A stretch of 64,000 nt of DNA from assembly GCA_965242565.1 (NCBI GenBank), contig OZ251457.1:186001-250000 (forward strand), given 5' to 3'. This DNA comes from CATQGW01 sp965242565 (GTDB lineage Bacteria; Chloroflexota; Dehalococcoidia; Bin125). Under the pieces are notes generated by a model. The model was not told the origin of the DNA. It saw nothing but the letters and a program-made list of their open reading frames with translations, and ran no database searches. Shown piece after piece: positions 52,291 to 63,840 of the stretch (positions are counted from its first letter, which is position 1; every line of letters begins with the position of its first letter). Position numbers and translations under genes: made by a program.

Positions 52291-53280
52291 TCACGCATCC
52301 AGACAATCCAACAAAATCTTCCCAAAGTTGCGGTTCTCCCCCATGTACTGGTGCGCCGCGGCGGCCTCGCGCAGCGGGAAGACCGAATCGATCACCGGGC
52401 GCATTTGCGCCGCCACGATCGCCGGCTCCAAATGCTCCCGGTAATCGCGCGTGATCGCCGCCCGGTCGATCAGCGGACGCGCGCGCATCACCGTGCCGTA
52501 CACCCGCAGCCGCTTCGCCATCAGCCGGCCCAGATTGGTCTCCGCGACCGCGCCGCCCATCAGACCGACCAGCACCAACCGCCCCGCCGTCGCCAGCGAG
52601 CGCAGGTTCGACTCCCAGTAATCGCGCCCGATCACGTCCAGAATCACGTCCACCCCGCCGCCGTTCGTGCGCGCCTGCACCACCTCTGCGAACGACTCCT
52701 CGCGGTAGTTGATCGCGACTGCCGCGCCCAGTTCGGCGGCGCGCTCGCACTTCTCCGCGCTGCCCGCCGTCGTCCACACCTCCGCGCCGATCAACCGACC
52801 GATCTGGATTGCCGCAATCCCCACGCCGCTGCCCCCGGCATGCACCAACAGCCGCTCGCCCGGCTGCGTCGCGCCCAGCGTGCGCACCGCCGTGTTCGCG
52901 GTGAAGAACACCTCCGGAATCGAGGCCGCCTCGTGATAGCTCAGACTCTCCGGAATCGGCATCGCCAGCGACTCGTGCAGCGTCGCCAGATCCGCGTACC
53001 CGCCGCCCCCGCTCAGCCCGTAGACGCGATCCCCCACCGCCAGCGAGCGCACCCGCGAGCCGACCTCAACCACCTCGCCCGCCAGCTCCAGCCCCAAAAT
53101 CTCCGACGCCCCGTGCTGCGCCGGATAGCCGCCCATCCGCTGCATGATGTCCGCCCGGTTTAGCGCCGTCGCATGCACCCGCAGCAGCACCTCCTCATCG
53201 CCCGCGACGGGGTCCGCGACCTCCGCCAGCCGCAGCGAATCCGCCGTCTTCCCGTCCCCGTCCACGACAATCGCCTTCAT
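52291..53280 (-). CDS. NAD(P)H:quinone oxidoreductase, zinc-free MDR family
   Basis: A 329-aa medium-chain dehydrogenase/reductase of the quinone oxidoreductase (PIG3-like) type. It has ATALNRADIMQRMGGYP, GLELAGEVVEVG and the Rossmann region HAGGSGVGIAAIQIGRLIGA. Zn ligands of alcohol dehydrogenases are absent. It reduces quinones or enals using NADPH. ATG 53280 fits the family; AGGTTCGG upstream. Stands alone. Confidence 0.9.
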   Translation of the reverse strand: MKAIVVDGDGKTADSLRLAEVADPVAGDEEVLLRVHATALNRADIMQRMGGYPAQHGASEILGLELAGEVVEVGSRVRSLAVGDRVYGLSGGGGYADLATLHESLAMPIPESLSYHEAASIPEVFFTANTAVRTLGATQPGERLLVHAGGSGVGIAAIQIGRLIGAEVWTTAGSAEKCERAAELGAAVAINYREESFAEVVQARTNGGGVDVILDVIGRDYWESNLRSLATAGRLVLVGLMGGAVAETNLGRLMAKRLRVYGTVMRARPLIDRAAITRDYREHLEPAIVAAQMRPVIDSVFPLREAAAAHQYMGENRNFGKILLDCLDA

Positions 53281-53389
53281 CCGAACCTCCTCAGCGCAAA
53301 CCGTCTCCGCAGCCTACCCGCCGCCGCGTTGACGCGCGCCGCATGCCGCGCCTACGTTGCCGATCCAGGCGGGAGGGCAGACAGCGGCA

Positions 53390-55438
53390 ATGCGCAACGT
53401 TCTCTTCGCGTCCGCGCTGGCGGCGGCGATTGGCTTCGCAATCGCCGTCTGCGCAGGTTTGCCGCCTGCGTCGGCGGACGCGGAGCGCAGCGGTCGGGCC
53501 GTCGCAATCGCCGCAGGCGGTGATGACAGCTGTGCGCTGACCGCCGCAGGCGATGTGATCTGCTGGGGATCTCGGATCTTCTTCAGCGACGACGAGCTTC
53601 TCTTTCCACCGGGCCCCTATATCGCCGTGAGTACCGGCGGCTGGGGGCCGTGCGCGCTGCGCCACTCCGGCTCTATCGTCTGCATCCACTGGCACCAACG
53701 CGGGCAACCGATCAAAACGATACCCGGCGAATTTCGGTCTCTGAGCCTTGGCTCTGACTTGTGCGCCGTCCGCGCCTCGGGCGCGATCACTTGTTGGAGG
53801 GCAGACGATTTCGATCAAATCGAAGCGCCGCCCAGCCGCCTTCGCTCGGTCTCCGTCGGCTATTCCCACGTGTGCGGTCTCACTCACGCCGGCGCAATCC
53901 GCTGTTGGGGAAGCGGAGAACGCGAGATCGCCGCCCCGACCGACCGACGTTTTACGGCCGTCGTTGCCGGCGCCCGGCACACCTGCGCCATCGATGAACA
54001 AGGCGAAATCAGCTGTTGGGGTTCGTACGATCACGCCATTCGCGGCGTGCCCGCCGGACGTTTCCAGGCGATCAGCGCCAGCCCAAACCATACTTGCGCC
54101 CTTGACGAGTCGGGCGCGGCGGCCTGCTGGGGAGTCAACGACAAAGGCCAGGCATCGCCCCCGCCGGGCGCGTTCCAGTCGATCAGCGCAGGCGGCGAGC
54201 ACACCTGCGCGCTGCGCGTATCCGGCGCGGTGGTTTGCTGGGGCCGACGGAGCGACCATGGCGTCACCGACGCGCCGAGCGGCGCGTATCAGGCGGTCAG
54301 CTCGCGGGACAGCCATACCTGCGCGCTGACCGACTCGCGCCGCATCGTGTGTTGGGGACGCGATGAGGATGAGCAACTCGCCGCGCCGCCGGGAACGTAC
54401 CGCACCATCAGCGCCGGCATACTCTATAACTGCGCCGTGCGCCAATCGGGAGACCTCGCCTGCTGGGGCCGCGACCCCAGGGTCGACGGAGCCGACAGGA
54501 TCAACACTCCAGCCGGAGCGTATCTACAGGTCAGCGCGGGCAACCGTTACGCCTGCGCGATCGCGCAAGCCGAAGTAGGAGACGCGGGACCAGTCGTCTG
54601 CTGGGGCAGGTGGAGTCACGGCGCAACGCGCCCGCCTGACGGTATGTTCCGATCCGTCTACACCGCAGGACACCACGCCTGCGGCTTGACCGAGTCGCGC
54701 GAAGTTCGCTGTTGGGGGCTCGATGAAGGAGGACGCCTGGATGTCCCCGATGGACGCTACGCATCACTCGGCGCGGGGTACGACCACGCCTGCGCTGTGC
54801 GCGAGTCGGGCGCGCTCGCCTGCTGGGGCAAGGACGAATTCGGCAGCACCAGGCCGCCCGCGGGACGCTTCCACTCGGTCAGCGCGGGCTCGTACCACTC
54901 ATGCGCGGTCCACCAGTCAGGCGCCGTGCTCTGCTGGGGCGCCAACATGTTCGGCCAGTCCGACCCGCCGCCGGGCCGTTTCCGATCCGTGGCGGCGGCG
55001 CACTCGCACAGCTGCGGCATCCGCGAGACGGGCGAGCTGGTCTGCTGGGGCGACATCAATCCCGCAGCCGTCGTGCCGAAAACGCTGCGGACCGACTGGC
55101 TCACTGTCGGCCGCGTCATTGCCCGTCGGCTTGACAGCGGCACGGTCGAATTCGGTTTCCGTCTCCCCGGCGGCGAGCGCATCCTGCCCGACCAACGCTT
55201 CTTCCCGACAGAAGCGCCCACAGAGCGCTGGCTGAACTCCGGTCTCATTGAGCTGGACGGCCGAATGCTCGGCCGAATCAGCGCTCGCAGGCTGCCGAGC
55301 GGCCACGTGGAGTTCGGTTTCTTCACAACGGACGGCGAGCGCCTCCTGCCCGTCTGGCGCACGCTCTCGCCCCGCGCAGCGGCTGGCGAGTGGCTCTGGG
55401 GCAGCGAAATCGGGATCGAGCCGCCCGCGCCCGATTAG
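53390..55438 (+). CDS. Secreted RCC1-like protein with 14 repeats (two beta-propellers)
   Basis: A 682-aa exported protein of unknown function. It has a signal peptide (residues 1-30, ending PASA). Fourteen repeats of the type AGxxHTCAL...SGxxxCWG follow, each with two Cys about 10-18 residues apart. Fourteen equals two seven-bladed propellers; the paired Cys could form disulfides within blades. A C-terminal part has two copies of an ARRLxSGxVEFGF...GER-LP motif. I chose ATG 53390 because it opens the signal peptide. It ends 9 bp before selB. Confidence 0.8.
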   Translation: MRNVLFASALAAAIGFAIAVCAGLPPASADAERSGRAVAIAAGGDDSCALTAAGDVICWGSRIFFSDDELLFPPGPYIAVSTGGWGPCALRHSGSIVCIHWHQRGQPIKTIPGEFRSLSLGSDLCAVRASGAITCWRADDFDQIEAPPSRLRSVSVGYSHVCGLTHAGAIRCWGSGEREIAAPTDRRFTAVVAGARHTCAIDEQGEISCWGSYDHAIRGVPAGRFQAISASPNHTCALDESGAAACWGVNDKGQASPPPGAFQSISAGGEHTCALRVSGAVVCWGRRSDHGVTDAPSGAYQAVSSRDSHTCALTDSRRIVCWGRDEDEQLAAPPGTYRTISAGILYNCAVRQSGDLACWGRDPRVDGADRINTPAGAYLQVSAGNRYACAIAQAEVGDAGPVVCWGRWSHGATRPPDGMFRSVYTAGHHACGLTESREVRCWGLDEGGRLDVPDGRYASLGAGYDHACAVRESGALACWGKDEFGSTRPPAGRFHSVSAGSYHSCAVHQSGAVLCWGANMFGQSDPPPGRFRSVAAAHSHSCGIRETGELVCWGDINPAAVVPKTLRTDWLTVGRVIARRLDSGTVEFGFRLPGGERILPDQRFFPTEAPTERWLNSGLIELDGRMLGRISARRLPSGHVEFGFFTTDGERLLPVWRTLSPRAAAGEWLWGSEIGIEPPAPD

Positions 55439-55447
55439 GCTGCCCCC

Positions 55448-57316
55448 ATGTTCGTCATCGGCACCGCGGGACACGTCGACCACGGCAAGAGCACTCTCGT
55501 GCAGGCGCTCAGCGGCATCGACCCCGACCGCTGGGAAGAGGAAAAAGCCCGCGGCCTCACCATCGACCTCGGCTTCGCCTGGACCACCCTGCCCAGCGGA
55601 CGCGAGGTCAGCATCGTCGACGTGCCGGGCCACGAACGCTTCATCAAAAACATGCTCGCCGGCGTCGGCGGCATCAACCTCGCACTGCTCGTCGTCGCCG
55701 CCGACGAAGGCGTCATGCCCCAAACCCGCGAACACCTCGACATCCTCGACCTGCTCGACCTCCAACACGGCGTCGTCGCCCTGACCAAATCCGACCTCGT
55801 CGACGAGGAATGGCTCGAACTGGTCGAGGAAGATGTGCGCGAGCTGCTGGCCGAAACGACGCTCGCCGACGCCCCCATCATCCCCTGCTCCGGCCTCAGC
55901 GGCGACGGACTCGACGACCTGCGCGCGACGCTCGACACGGTGATCGCCTCGCTCGGCGAGGTGCGCAACATCGACCGACCGCGCCTGCCGATCGACCGCG
56001 CCTTCTCCATCTCCGGCTTCGGCGCCGTGGTGACCGGCACGCTGATCGATGGCCCGCTCCGCGTCGGCGACTCGGTCGTGGTGGAGCCGGCCAGCCTGAG
56101 CGGCCGCATCCGCGGTCTGCAAAGTCACGAGCAGAGCATCGAGACCGCCGAGCCCGGCGCGCGCACCGCCGTCAACCTCGGCGGCCTCGCCGCCGCCCAA
56201 CTGCGCCGCGGCATGGTGCTCACCGCGCCCGGCTGGCTGCACGCCGCCGAAGCCGTCGACGTCCGCCTGCGCGTCGTCAAACGCCTGCCCCGCGCCCTGC
56301 GACACAACACCACCCTCACCCTCCACGTCGGCGCGGCCGAGGTCGAAGCGCGCGTGCGCCTGCTGGAGGGCGACGCGCTCGAACCGGGCGCGCGCAGCTG
56401 GGCCCAGCTGCGCCTCGCCGAGCCGATCGCCGCCGCCCGCGGCGACCACTTCGTGCTGCGCAGCGGCGACGCCACCCTCGCCGGCGGACGCATCGTCGAC
56501 ACCCGCCCGCGGCGCCACCACCGCAACGACGCATCCACTCTCGAAGCGCTCCAGCGCCTGCTCGACGGCTCGCCCGACGACACCCTGCTCACCATGTTGC
56601 AGCGCCACGAGCCGATCGCCTGGTCCGCGCTGCGCGACCGCCTCCAACTCGCCGACGCCGCCGCGGAGGCCGCCCTGCAACGACAACTCGAGGCCGGCGC
56701 GGTGATCGCGCTCGACGACGCCGAGCGCGGCGACTCCACCACGCTCGCCAGCGACGCCGGCTACGCCGCCCTCCAACAGCGCAGCCGCCGAATCGTCGCC
56801 GACGCCGTCGAACGCCAGCCGCTCAGCGGCGGCCTCCCCCGCGAAGACCTGCGCAGCCGCCTGAACGTCCCGCCCCGCGCCTTCGCCGTGCTCGAACGCC
56901 GACTGCTGGAGTCCGAAACGCTCGCCTCAGCCGACGGCATGCTCGATATTCCGGGCCGCACGCCCGAGCTCTCCGACGCGCACAGCGCCCAGATCGAGTC
57001 CCTGCTCGCCCGCCTGCGCGAGCAGGGCGTGCGCCCCGACGTCGTGCCCGACATCGACCCCGCGCTGCTCCAGTACCTCGAAGCGCGCGGCGAAATCACA
57101 CGCCTCAACCAGGGCGTCGTGCTCCTGCGCAGCGTCTACGAGCAGATGGTCGAAGAGACGCGCGCACTACTCGCCGAAACCGAGCGCGCCACCCTCGCCG
57201 AAATCCGCGACCGGATCGGCACCAGCCGTAAAATCGCCCAAGCCTTCCTCGAAGACACCGACCGCCGCCGCATCACCCGCCGCATCGGCGACCACCGCAT
57301 CCTCCGCAACGCCTAA
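55448..57316 (+). CDS. selB: Selenocysteine-specific elongation factor SelB
   Basis: It delivers Sec-tRNA to UGA codons read as selenocysteine. A 622-aa GTPase with G1 GTAGHVDHGKSTL, G3 DVPGHERFI, G4 TKSDL, then the SelB domain II/III (ISGFGAVVTGTL) and four C-terminal winged-helix domains (about 380-622) that bind the SECIS hairpin. Length is typical. selA and tRNA-Sec are not seen nearby, and I did not identify a selenoprotein in the window. Confidence 0.93.
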   Translation: MFVIGTAGHVDHGKSTLVQALSGIDPDRWEEEKARGLTIDLGFAWTTLPSGREVSIVDVPGHERFIKNMLAGVGGINLALLVVAADEGVMPQTREHLDILDLLDLQHGVVALTKSDLVDEEWLELVEEDVRELLAETTLADAPIIPCSGLSGDGLDDLRATLDTVIASLGEVRNIDRPRLPIDRAFSISGFGAVVTGTLIDGPLRVGDSVVVEPASLSGRIRGLQSHEQSIETAEPGARTAVNLGGLAAAQLRRGMVLTAPGWLHAAEAVDVRLRVVKRLPRALRHNTTLTLHVGAAEVEARVRLLEGDALEPGARSWAQLRLAEPIAAARGDHFVLRSGDATLAGGRIVDTRPRRHHRNDASTLEALQRLLDGSPDDTLLTMLQRHEPIAWSALRDRLQLADAAAEAALQRQLEAGAVIALDDAERGDSTTLASDAGYAALQQRSRRIVADAVERQPLSGGLPREDLRSRLNVPPRAFAVLERRLLESETLASADGMLDIPGRTPELSDAHSAQIESLLARLREQGVRPDVVPDIDPALLQYLEARGEITRLNQGVVLLRSVYEQMVEETRALLAETERATLAEIRDRIGTSRKIAQAFLEDTDRRRITRRIGDHRILRNA

Positions 57317-57324
57317 GCGCCCGT

Positions 57325-57800
57325 TCACCCTCCTGTCATTCCCGCCCCCGAGCGGGAATCGGCCTCGAACCGCCCCCATGTCTCGTCATTCCCGTCCCCT
57401 TTTTCCGTCATTCCCGCCCCCGAGCGGGAATCCAAACCCAACCTCGTTCGCAGCATGAGGTCCCGGTTTACCAGCCAACGTCTATTCACAGGTCATCCCA
57501 ATACGCCGTGCCGCCAACCACCGCCGGATGGATTCCAGCGTGCGCTGGAATGACGGAAAAGAGGCCGGGAACGAGGTCCCGGTTTGCCTGCCAACGTCCA
57601 TTCACAGGTCATCCCGATACGCCGTGCCCCCAACCACCGCCGGATGGATTCCAGCGTGCGCTGGAATGACGGAAAAGAGGCCGGGAACGAGGTCCCGGTT
57701 TGCCTGCCAACGTCCATTCACAGGTCATCCCGTTACGCCGTGCCCCCAACCACCGCCGGATGGATTCCAGCGTGCGCTGGAATGACGGAAAAGAGGGCGG
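57325..57800. repeat. Palindromic elements and three tandem 116-bp repeats
   Basis: Two palindromes with ATTCCCGCCCCCGAGCGGGAA (about 57338 and 57411; given here as positions of a 21-bp motif, core CCCCCGAG) precede a tandem array. GGTCATCCC starts at 57491, 57607 and 57723, an exact period of 116 bp. Each unit contains a hairpin GGATTCCAGCGTGCGCTGGA and ends with GGTCCCGGTTTGCCTGCC. The units differ at only a few bases. The region lies between convergent selB and hemW and has no gene. The remainder (57801-57854) is featureless. Confidence 0.85.
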
Positions 57801-57854
57801 GAACGGCGGAAGTGAAGGGGCGGGAACGACGGAAGTGTGAACGCACCTCGGCGC

Positions 57855-59054
57855 TCAGACCAGCGACGGATCGACGATCCGCACAAACACCTCGTTGGCC
57901 ACCGCCTGCCCGCGAGGCGTCAGCCGCAGCCGCCCGCCGCGCCGCTCCAACAGCGATGCGCTCAGCGCCCAGCCGATGGCCGGCGCCGCTGCCGCGAACG
58001 CATCGGGATGGCATTCACGCAGCCGCGACTCGTCCACCCCTTCGCGCAGCCGCAGGCCGAGCGTCAGGGCGTCGATCACCGCGTCGCGATCGGTAACCGC
58101 CTCAACCTCCTCAATTGCGGGACTGGGCAGGCCGTCGGGTCCCGCCGTGTGGGTTGCGAGTGCGCGGATGTAGGCGGCGGGGCGGCGCACGACGCTGTAG
58201 CGCCGGCCGTCGACGCAGCCGTGCGCGCCGGGTCCGACGCCGATGTAGTCGCCGCAGCGCCAGTAGTTGAGGTTGTGGCGGCACTCGCGGCCGGGCAGCG
58301 CGTAGTTGCTGGTCTCGTAGTGCTCGTAGCCCGCCTCCGCCAGACGAGCAGCCGTCCAGGTCGAGATTTCGGCGACGACATCGGGGTCCGCCTCCACGAC
58401 CGCGCCGGCCGCGACGCGCGCTGCGAGGGGAGTGCCGTCCTCCACGGTCAGCGCGTAGCAGGAAAGGTGTTCGGGCCGCCAGGCGGCAACCTGCTCCAGC
58501 GTGGTTCGCCAGGTCTCGAAGCGCTGCTTGGGCAGGCCGTAGATCAGGTCGAGGTTGACGTTGTCGAAGCCGGCGCTGCGGATTTCGGACAGGGCCTGCT
58601 CTGCGCGTTCGGCGCTGTGCAGGCGGTCGAGGAAGCGCAGCTCGTCGGCGTCGAGCGATTGCACGCCCATCGAGACGCGGTTGACGCCGGCGGCGCGGTA
58701 GCCGCGCATCCGCTCTACGCGGACGCTCTCCGGGTTCGCTTCGAGCGTGATTTCGGCGTCGGCGGCGATGTCGAAGCAGCGCCGCGCGGCGTCCAGCAGG
58801 CGCGCGATCTGCTCGCCCTCCAGCAGGCTCGGCGTGCCGCCGCCGATGAAGACGGTCTCGAGGCGACGGTTGGCGGCGCGTTCGGACCAGAGTTCGAGCT
58901 CGCGCAGCAGCGCGCTTAGCCAGTCGCTCGTCAGATGCTCCAACGCGGCGTAGGAGTTGAAGTCGCAGTAGGCGCACTTGACCGTGCAAAACGGCACGTG
59001 AACGTAGAGCGAGAGCGGCGGCGCGGTCGGCTGCGGCTGCACAGTCGTTGGCAT
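57855..59054 (-). CDS. hemW: Heme chaperone HemW (radical SAM)
   Basis: A 399-aa radical SAM protein of the HemW/HemN-like group, which in E. coli and mitochondria inserts heme. The cluster motif is CTVKCAYC (Cys23, 27, 30), followed by IGGGTPSLL, EANPES and YALPGRECRHNLNYW. Oxygen-independent coproporphyrinogen oxidase HemN is the alternative, but its extra N-terminal Cys context is lacking. ATG 59054 was chosen to match the family. Divergent from aspS. Confidence 0.9.
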   Translation of the reverse strand: MPTTVQPQPTAPPLSLYVHVPFCTVKCAYCDFNSYAALEHLTSDWLSALLRELELWSERAANRRLETVFIGGGTPSLLEGEQIARLLDAARRCFDIAADAEITLEANPESVRVERMRGYRAAGVNRVSMGVQSLDADELRFLDRLHSAERAEQALSEIRSAGFDNVNLDLIYGLPKQRFETWRTTLEQVAAWRPEHLSCYALTVEDGTPLAARVAAGAVVEADPDVVAEISTWTAARLAEAGYEHYETSNYALPGRECRHNLNYWRCGDYIGVGPGAHGCVDGRRYSVVRRPAAYIRALATHTAGPDGLPSPAIEEVEAVTDRDAVIDALTLGLRLREGVDESRLRECHPDAFAAAAPAIGWALSASLLERRGGRLRLTPRGQAVANEVFVRIVDPSLV

Positions 59055-59154
59055 TGGGCGAGTGTATGCGCCGCGACGCGCGGGCATTGCCCGCGCATTG
59101 CCCGCTTGGGGGGCGCGTGACACACTCACACGAGGGACAGTTTCGGGGGCGCGA

Positions 59155-60957
<1,803 letters not shown>

Positions 60958-61041
60958 CGCCGCCCGCGCGGGGCTGCGGGAGGCGGGCGCGGTGATAATC
61001 TCGCAAGTCAGTGAACCCGACGTGATGTGAGGAGGGCGCGG

Positions 61042-62814
61042 ATGCGTCAGACGCGGGCTTGGGCACGAACGACGAGGCCGATCTGGGCGGTTGCGCTGCT
61101 GATCGCGCTGGCCGCGGCGCTGTTCGCCGCCTGCGGCGGCGACGATCCGGCGCAGCAGACGGCGGATGAAAGCGGAGATCGTCAGGAACGCCAACAGGAC
61201 CAGCAGGCAGCCGACGAGCCGCAGGAGCAGCGCGAAGAGCGCGAGCAGACGACGCAACAGCAACAGGCGCTACCCAGCGAAGCCGCGGACCCCGGCAGCT
61301 CCGCCCGCCCCGGCCCCGGCACGCTGCGCATCGCGCTCTCCGAGCCGCTCAACCTCGACCCTGCGCAGGTCACCGATGTTGCTTCCGCCCGCTTCGTCGT
61401 CGAAATCTTCGGCGGTCTGCTGACGCTCGATCAGGACCTGCGGATCGCGCCCGACCTGGCGGAGGCGGTGCCCGGACCGACCGTCAACTCCGACGGCACG
61501 GTGACCTACCGCTTCACGATCCGCCGCGACGCCAGCTTCCACGACGGCAAGCGCATCTCCGCCGAAGACGTGAAATGGAGCTTCGAGCGCCACGCGCATC
61601 CCGAAACGCTCTCGCCCACCGCGCCCGACTTCCTCGGCGACATCATCGGCACACGCGAGTACACCCGCGGGCGCGTCGACGAAATCGTCGGCATCCAGGT
61701 GATCGACGACGTGACGCTCGACATCACGATCGACCAGGCCAAGCCCTACTTCCTCTACCTGCTTACCTTCCCCACCGCCTACGTGGTGGACCGCGATCAG
61801 GTGGAGGCCGATCCGGAGCGCTGGGCGCTCGCGCCCAACGGCAGCGGCCCTTTCAAGCTGGCCAACTGGACGCTGGGCGAGGGCATCACGCTGGAACGCT
61901 TCGACGATTACCACCTCGGCACGCCCGGCGTTGCGACGGTGCAGGTGCGTTTCGCAGGCGGCGGCGTCGAACAGTTCGAGAACGACGAAGTGGATATCGC
62001 CGACGTCGGCATCAACGACATCGAGCGCGTCCGCGATCCGGCTTCCCCGCTTAACCCGCTCTACGTGACGCGCAACGTGCTCTCCACCTTCTACGTCGCC
62101 TTCAACGTGCAGGCGCCGCCGTTCGACGATCCGCTGGTGCGCCGCGCGCTGGCGCACGCGATCGACAAAACGACGATCGTCGAGACGGTCCACCAGGGCC
62201 TCTCGCGCGCTGCGGCAGGCATCGTGCCGCCGGGCATCGCCGCGCACGACCCCGACTACTTCGGCCTGCCCTTTGACCCCGAGCTGGCCCAGGAACTGCT
62301 CCAGCAGTCGCGCTACTTCGGCACCTCCAATCTCGACACGATCCGCCTCACGATCTCCGGCACGGGCGCGACGCCGGGCGGCACCTACGAGGCCATCCAG
62401 GACATGTGGCGCACCCACCTCGGCCTCGAAATCGAAATCCAGCAGGTCGAGTTCGCCACCTACATCGCCGAGCTGGACCGCGGCCTCTACCCGATGTTCA
62501 GCCTCGGCTGGAGCCTCGACTTCCCCGATCCGCAGAACATCCTCGACTACAAGTTCTACAGCCGCTCGCTGGGCAACGATGTGGCGCTCAACGACCGCGA
62601 GATCGACGCGCTGCTTGAAGAGGCCCGCGTGGAGTTCGACTCCGAGCGGCGAATCGAGCTCTACCGCGATGTCGAGCGGCGGCTGGTGAGCGAAGCGGTC
62701 TGGATTCCGCTCTTCCACTCCCAGGCGCACGAGCTGGTCAAGCCCTACGTGGAAGGCTATGTGCCGACGCGGATGGTGACGCCCCAGCTACGGTACGTAC
62801 GGCTGGCGCAGTAG
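61042..62814 (+). CDS. ABC transporter substrate-binding lipoprotein, family 5 (oligopeptide/dipeptide type)
   Basis: A 590-aa extracellular binding protein. The signal ends at a lipobox (LFAAC, about Cys33). A Gln/Glu-rich linker (about 45-75) connects to the SBP_bac_5 domain (LNLDPAQVTD, HDGKRISAEDVKWSFERH, NGSGPFKL, VRRALAHAIDKTTIV). Ligand could be peptides, nickel or others. ATG 61042 follows GAGGAGGG. Located before two permease genes. Confidence 0.9.
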   Translation: MRQTRAWARTTRPIWAVALLIALAAALFAACGGDDPAQQTADESGDRQERQQDQQAADEPQEQREEREQTTQQQQALPSEAADPGSSARPGPGTLRIALSEPLNLDPAQVTDVASARFVVEIFGGLLTLDQDLRIAPDLAEAVPGPTVNSDGTVTYRFTIRRDASFHDGKRISAEDVKWSFERHAHPETLSPTAPDFLGDIIGTREYTRGRVDEIVGIQVIDDVTLDITIDQAKPYFLYLLTFPTAYVVDRDQVEADPERWALAPNGSGPFKLANWTLGEGITLERFDDYHLGTPGVATVQVRFAGGGVEQFENDEVDIADVGINDIERVRDPASPLNPLYVTRNVLSTFYVAFNVQAPPFDDPLVRRALAHAIDKTTIVETVHQGLSRAAAGIVPPGIAAHDPDYFGLPFDPELAQELLQQSRYFGTSNLDTIRLTISGTGATPGGTYEAIQDMWRTHLGLEIEIQQVEFATYIAELDRGLYPMFSLGWSLDFPDPQNILDYKFYSRSLGNDVALNDREIDALLEEARVEFDSERRIELYRDVERRLVSEAVWIPLFHSQAHELVKPYVEGYVPTRMVTPQLRYVRLAQ

Positions 62815-62850
62815 TTCGGCGTCGCCTGGCGTTGGGAGCGTCCTCGCGCG

Positions 62851-63840
62851 ATGGGCATTTCGGGAGCGATTCCCCTGCTGCTGCGCCGCCTGGCGCTGGT
62901 CCCCGTGCTCGTCTTCGCCGTGCTCGCGTTCACCTACGCGGTGACCCAAATTGCGCCCGGCGATCCGGTCCAGATCATCGCCGGGCAGCGCGAGATCGAA
63001 CCCGAACAGGCGGATCGCATCCGCGAAGAATTCGGCTTGAACGGCAACTACATCGAACGCTTCGGCAACTACCTGGTCGGGCTGGTCACGCGCGGCGACC
63101 TGGGGCCGTCCTACTACTACCGCGCACCCACCCGCTCGGTCCAGGAGTTGCTCGGCGAGCGCATCTGGGTGTCAGCCCAGATCAACCTGATTGTGGTCGC
63201 GCTCGTGTTTGCGCTGGGCGTTCCGTTGGGTGTCTACGCCGGTACGCGGCGCGGCACCTGGAAAGACCCGGCGACGATCGGCTTCTGGAAGATTTTCGAC
63301 TCGATTCCCGCCCCTATGCTCATCGTGCTCGTCGCGCTGCTGCTGGTCGAAGGACTCGCACCGGTCTTCAATGCGTTCGGCTTCAACGTGCCGGCCGTCT
63401 GGACGCCGGGTGATCCGGCCTCGTTCCTCGTCCCGGTGCTGGCGCTGACCATCCCTTCGCTAGGCGGAATGGCCCGCTTCGTGCGCGTCAGCCTGCTCAC
63501 CACGCTTGACGACGATTACGTGCGCACCGCCCGTGCCAAAGGGCTGACGGAGCGGCGCGTCCTCTACGGCCACGTACTGCGCAACGCCCTATTGCCCTTG
63601 AGCACGGTAATCGGACTGTCGATCGTCGGCGTGATCACCGGCTCGATCATCATCGAGACGCGCTACGGCGTGCCGGGCGTTGGTGCGTTCCTCTTTGATT
63701 CGATCAATCAGCGCGACTTCAACGTCGTGCTCGCCTTCACCCTGCTCACGGCCACTCTGTTCATCGTCGTCAACGCGCTGATCGACATCGTCTACCTGTT
63801 CATTGACCCGCGCATCCGCTACACCGCGAGGTTCTCGTGA
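62851..63840 (+). CDS. ABC transporter permease, DppB/OppB type
   Basis: A 329-aa membrane protein with six spans. N-terminus LLRRLALVPVLVFAVLAFTY and FxxTQIAPGDP are standard for DppB. The ATPase-contact EAA loop is seen in VRTARAKGLTERRVLYGHVL. It lies 36 bp after the binding protein and its stop overlaps the next permease start. Confidence 0.93.
   Translation: MGISGAIPLLLRRLALVPVLVFAVLAFTYAVTQIAPGDPVQIIAGQREIEPEQADRIREEFGLNGNYIERFGNYLVGLVTRGDLGPSYYYRAPTRSVQELLGERIWVSAQINLIVVALVFALGVPLGVYAGTRRGTWKDPATIGFWKIFDSIPAPMLIVLVALLLVEGLAPVFNAFGFNVPAVWTPGDPASFLVPVLALTIPSLGGMARFVRVSLLTTLDDDYVRTARAKGLTERRVLYGHVLRNALLPLSTVIGLSIVGVITGSIIIETRYGVPGVGAFLFDSINQRDFNVVLAFTLLTATLFIVVNALIDIVYLFIDPRIRYTARFS

Noticed and set aside
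57317..57854. tRNA-Sec gene next to selB
   Set aside because: The hairpins here belong to the palindromic and 116-bp repeats; no cloverleaf with a UCA anticodon was found.
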